From the NCBI GenBank assembly GCA_937973685.1, contig CALJKJ010000056.1, positions 1 to 24,034 of the forward strand: DNA of 24,034 nucleotides, in the 5' to 3' direction. The stretch comes from an uncultured Flavobacteriales bacterium (GTDB lineage Bacteria > Bacteroidota > Bacteroidia > Flavobacteriales_D > Crocinitomicaceae). A program made the position numbers and the translations under genes. The stretch's first letter is position 1, and the number at the start of each line of letters is the position of its first letter. Under the pieces are notes generated by a model. It made no database searches and was not told where the DNA came from. It was given only the letters and a program-made list of their open reading frames with translations. Positions 23,457-24,034 of this stretch are shown piece after piece.

Positions 23457-24034
23457 ATGAAAATGAAACAATTAATCGTCTTATTTTTACTATTTATTGC
23501 CCCGTTGGCAATTGCACAACCGACACAAACCGTACGCGGGAAAGTTGTTGAAAAAGAAACAGAAAGCGAAGTTATTGGAGGTCAAGTTAGTTTGTTACTG
23601 GATAATCAAACAAAATATACTGCAATCACCAATGAAAATGGCGAGTTTGTTATTACGAAAGTCCTTGTTGGAAAATATGTATTAAAAGTAGTAGCACCGT
23701 CCTACATAGCTTCAACGCAAACCGTGACCGTAAATTCTGGAACAGAATCGGTTGTTGAAGTGAAACTGTTGGAATCTGTTGCTGAAGTGGAAGAAGTAGT
23801 AATTGTCGCTCAAAAACAAGGGGAAGTGAAAAACGAAATGGCTACTGTTTCCGCCCAACAATTTTCTGTGGAAGAAACAGAGCGTTATGCTGGTTCACGT
23901 GGAGACCCTGCACGTATGGCGAGTAATTTTGCCGGTGTACAAGGAGCTGACGATTCTAGAAATGATATCGTTGTGCGTGGAAATTCACCTTTAGGAATTG
24001 TGTACAAAGTAGAAGGCATCGATATTCCAAATCC
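23457..24034 (+). CDS. TonB-dependent receptor, N-terminal part (cut by window edge)
   Basis: The frame opens at ATG 23457 and runs past the window end, so only about 192 residues are seen. A signal peptide (cleavage near AIA-Q, residue 20/21) is followed by a carboxypeptidase-regulatory-like beta-sandwich (about 25-105; TVRGKVVEKETE, TNENGEFVITKVLVGKYVLKV). Next come a TonB-box-like EEVVIVAQ (112-119) and the start of the plug domain (GDPARMASNFAGVQG, NDIVVRGNSPLG, EGIDIPNP). This layout is typical of Bacteroidota outer-membrane receptors that import large or scarce solutes using TonB energy. It lies 12 bases after the solute-binding lipoprotein gene and is probably in one operon with it. 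The barrel is outside the window. Confidence 0.93.
   Translation, partial: MKMKQLIVLFLLFIAPLAIAQPTQTVRGKVVEKETESEVIGGQVSLLLDNQTKYTAITNENGEFVITKVLVGKYVLKVVAPSYIASTQTVTVNSGTESVVEVKLLESVAEVEEVVIVAQKQGEVKNEMATVSAQQFSVEETERYAGSRGDPARMASNFAGVQGADDSRNDIVVRGNSPLGIVYKVEGIDIPN

Noticed and set aside
1..24034. Mobile elements, CRISPR arrays, tRNA and rRNA genes, defence islands
   Set aside because: No transposase, integrase, repeat-spacer pattern, tRNA-like cloverleaf or defence-gene domain was seen by reading both strands; short or degraded elements could be missed without a search tool.

Overview
The window is A+T-rich, densely coded chromosomal DNA from a Bacteroidota bacterium, most likely in the Flavobacteriales. 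Clues are the start of a TonB-dependent receptor with an N-terminal carboxypeptidase-regulatory-like domain, a probable type IX secretion C-terminal sorting domain, methylmalonyl-CoA epimerase, a sucA-sucB operon, and several -7 boxes of the Bacteroidota form TAnnTTTG just upstream of genes. Twenty-two protein-coding genes are annotated; the first and last are cut by the window edges. No tRNA, rRNA, CRISPR array, insertion sequence or prophage gene was seen, and no stretch over 300 bases lacks a gene.

Positions 1-5838 (minus strand) hold a tightly spaced run, in transcription order: cysS, rnpA, an S41 C-terminal processing protease, an O-antigen ligase/polymerase-family membrane protein, and mgtE, which may also have its own promoter. 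Positions 5963-8351 (plus strand) hold two NAD(P)-dependent dehydrogenases: a phosphoglycerate dehydrogenase-like enzyme and a saccharopine dehydrogenase-family enzyme. Positions 8348-9951 (minus) encode a TPR lipoprotein followed by a membrane protein, with overlapping stop and start codons.

Positions 10086-12643 (plus) hold a coupled MBOAT (AlgI-like) and AlgJ/AlgX-like pair, a two-part polysaccharide O-acetylation system. Facing it (12646-14972, minus) is a five-gene operon: a YdeI-family protein with a perfect C-terminal CDGSH iron-sulfur motif, a small membrane protein, a membrane-anchored SRPBCC protein, a VanZ-like protein that appears to start at TTG directly after an in-frame stop, and a second SRPBCC protein. 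This operon is the most unusual part of the window.

Positions 15012-19091 (minus) carry sucA and sucB (2-oxoglutarate dehydrogenase E1 and E2) with a clear terminator. Then come an unrecognised 116-residue protein (minus), a HAD hydrolase (plus) that overlaps methylmalonyl-CoA epimerase (minus) tail to tail, and a small secreted protein with a T9SS-type tail (minus). The window ends with a plus-strand pair: a family 5 solute-binding lipoprotein and the start of a TonB-dependent receptor.

Most of the window is core metabolism and envelope biology. Epimerase and 2-oxoglutarate dehydrogenase both act around succinyl-CoA, and the wzy/waaL-like gene, MBOAT/AlgJ pair, T9SS cargo and TonB receptor all concern the cell surface. 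Nothing here is certainly a new system; the YdeI-CDGSH operon is the best lead.
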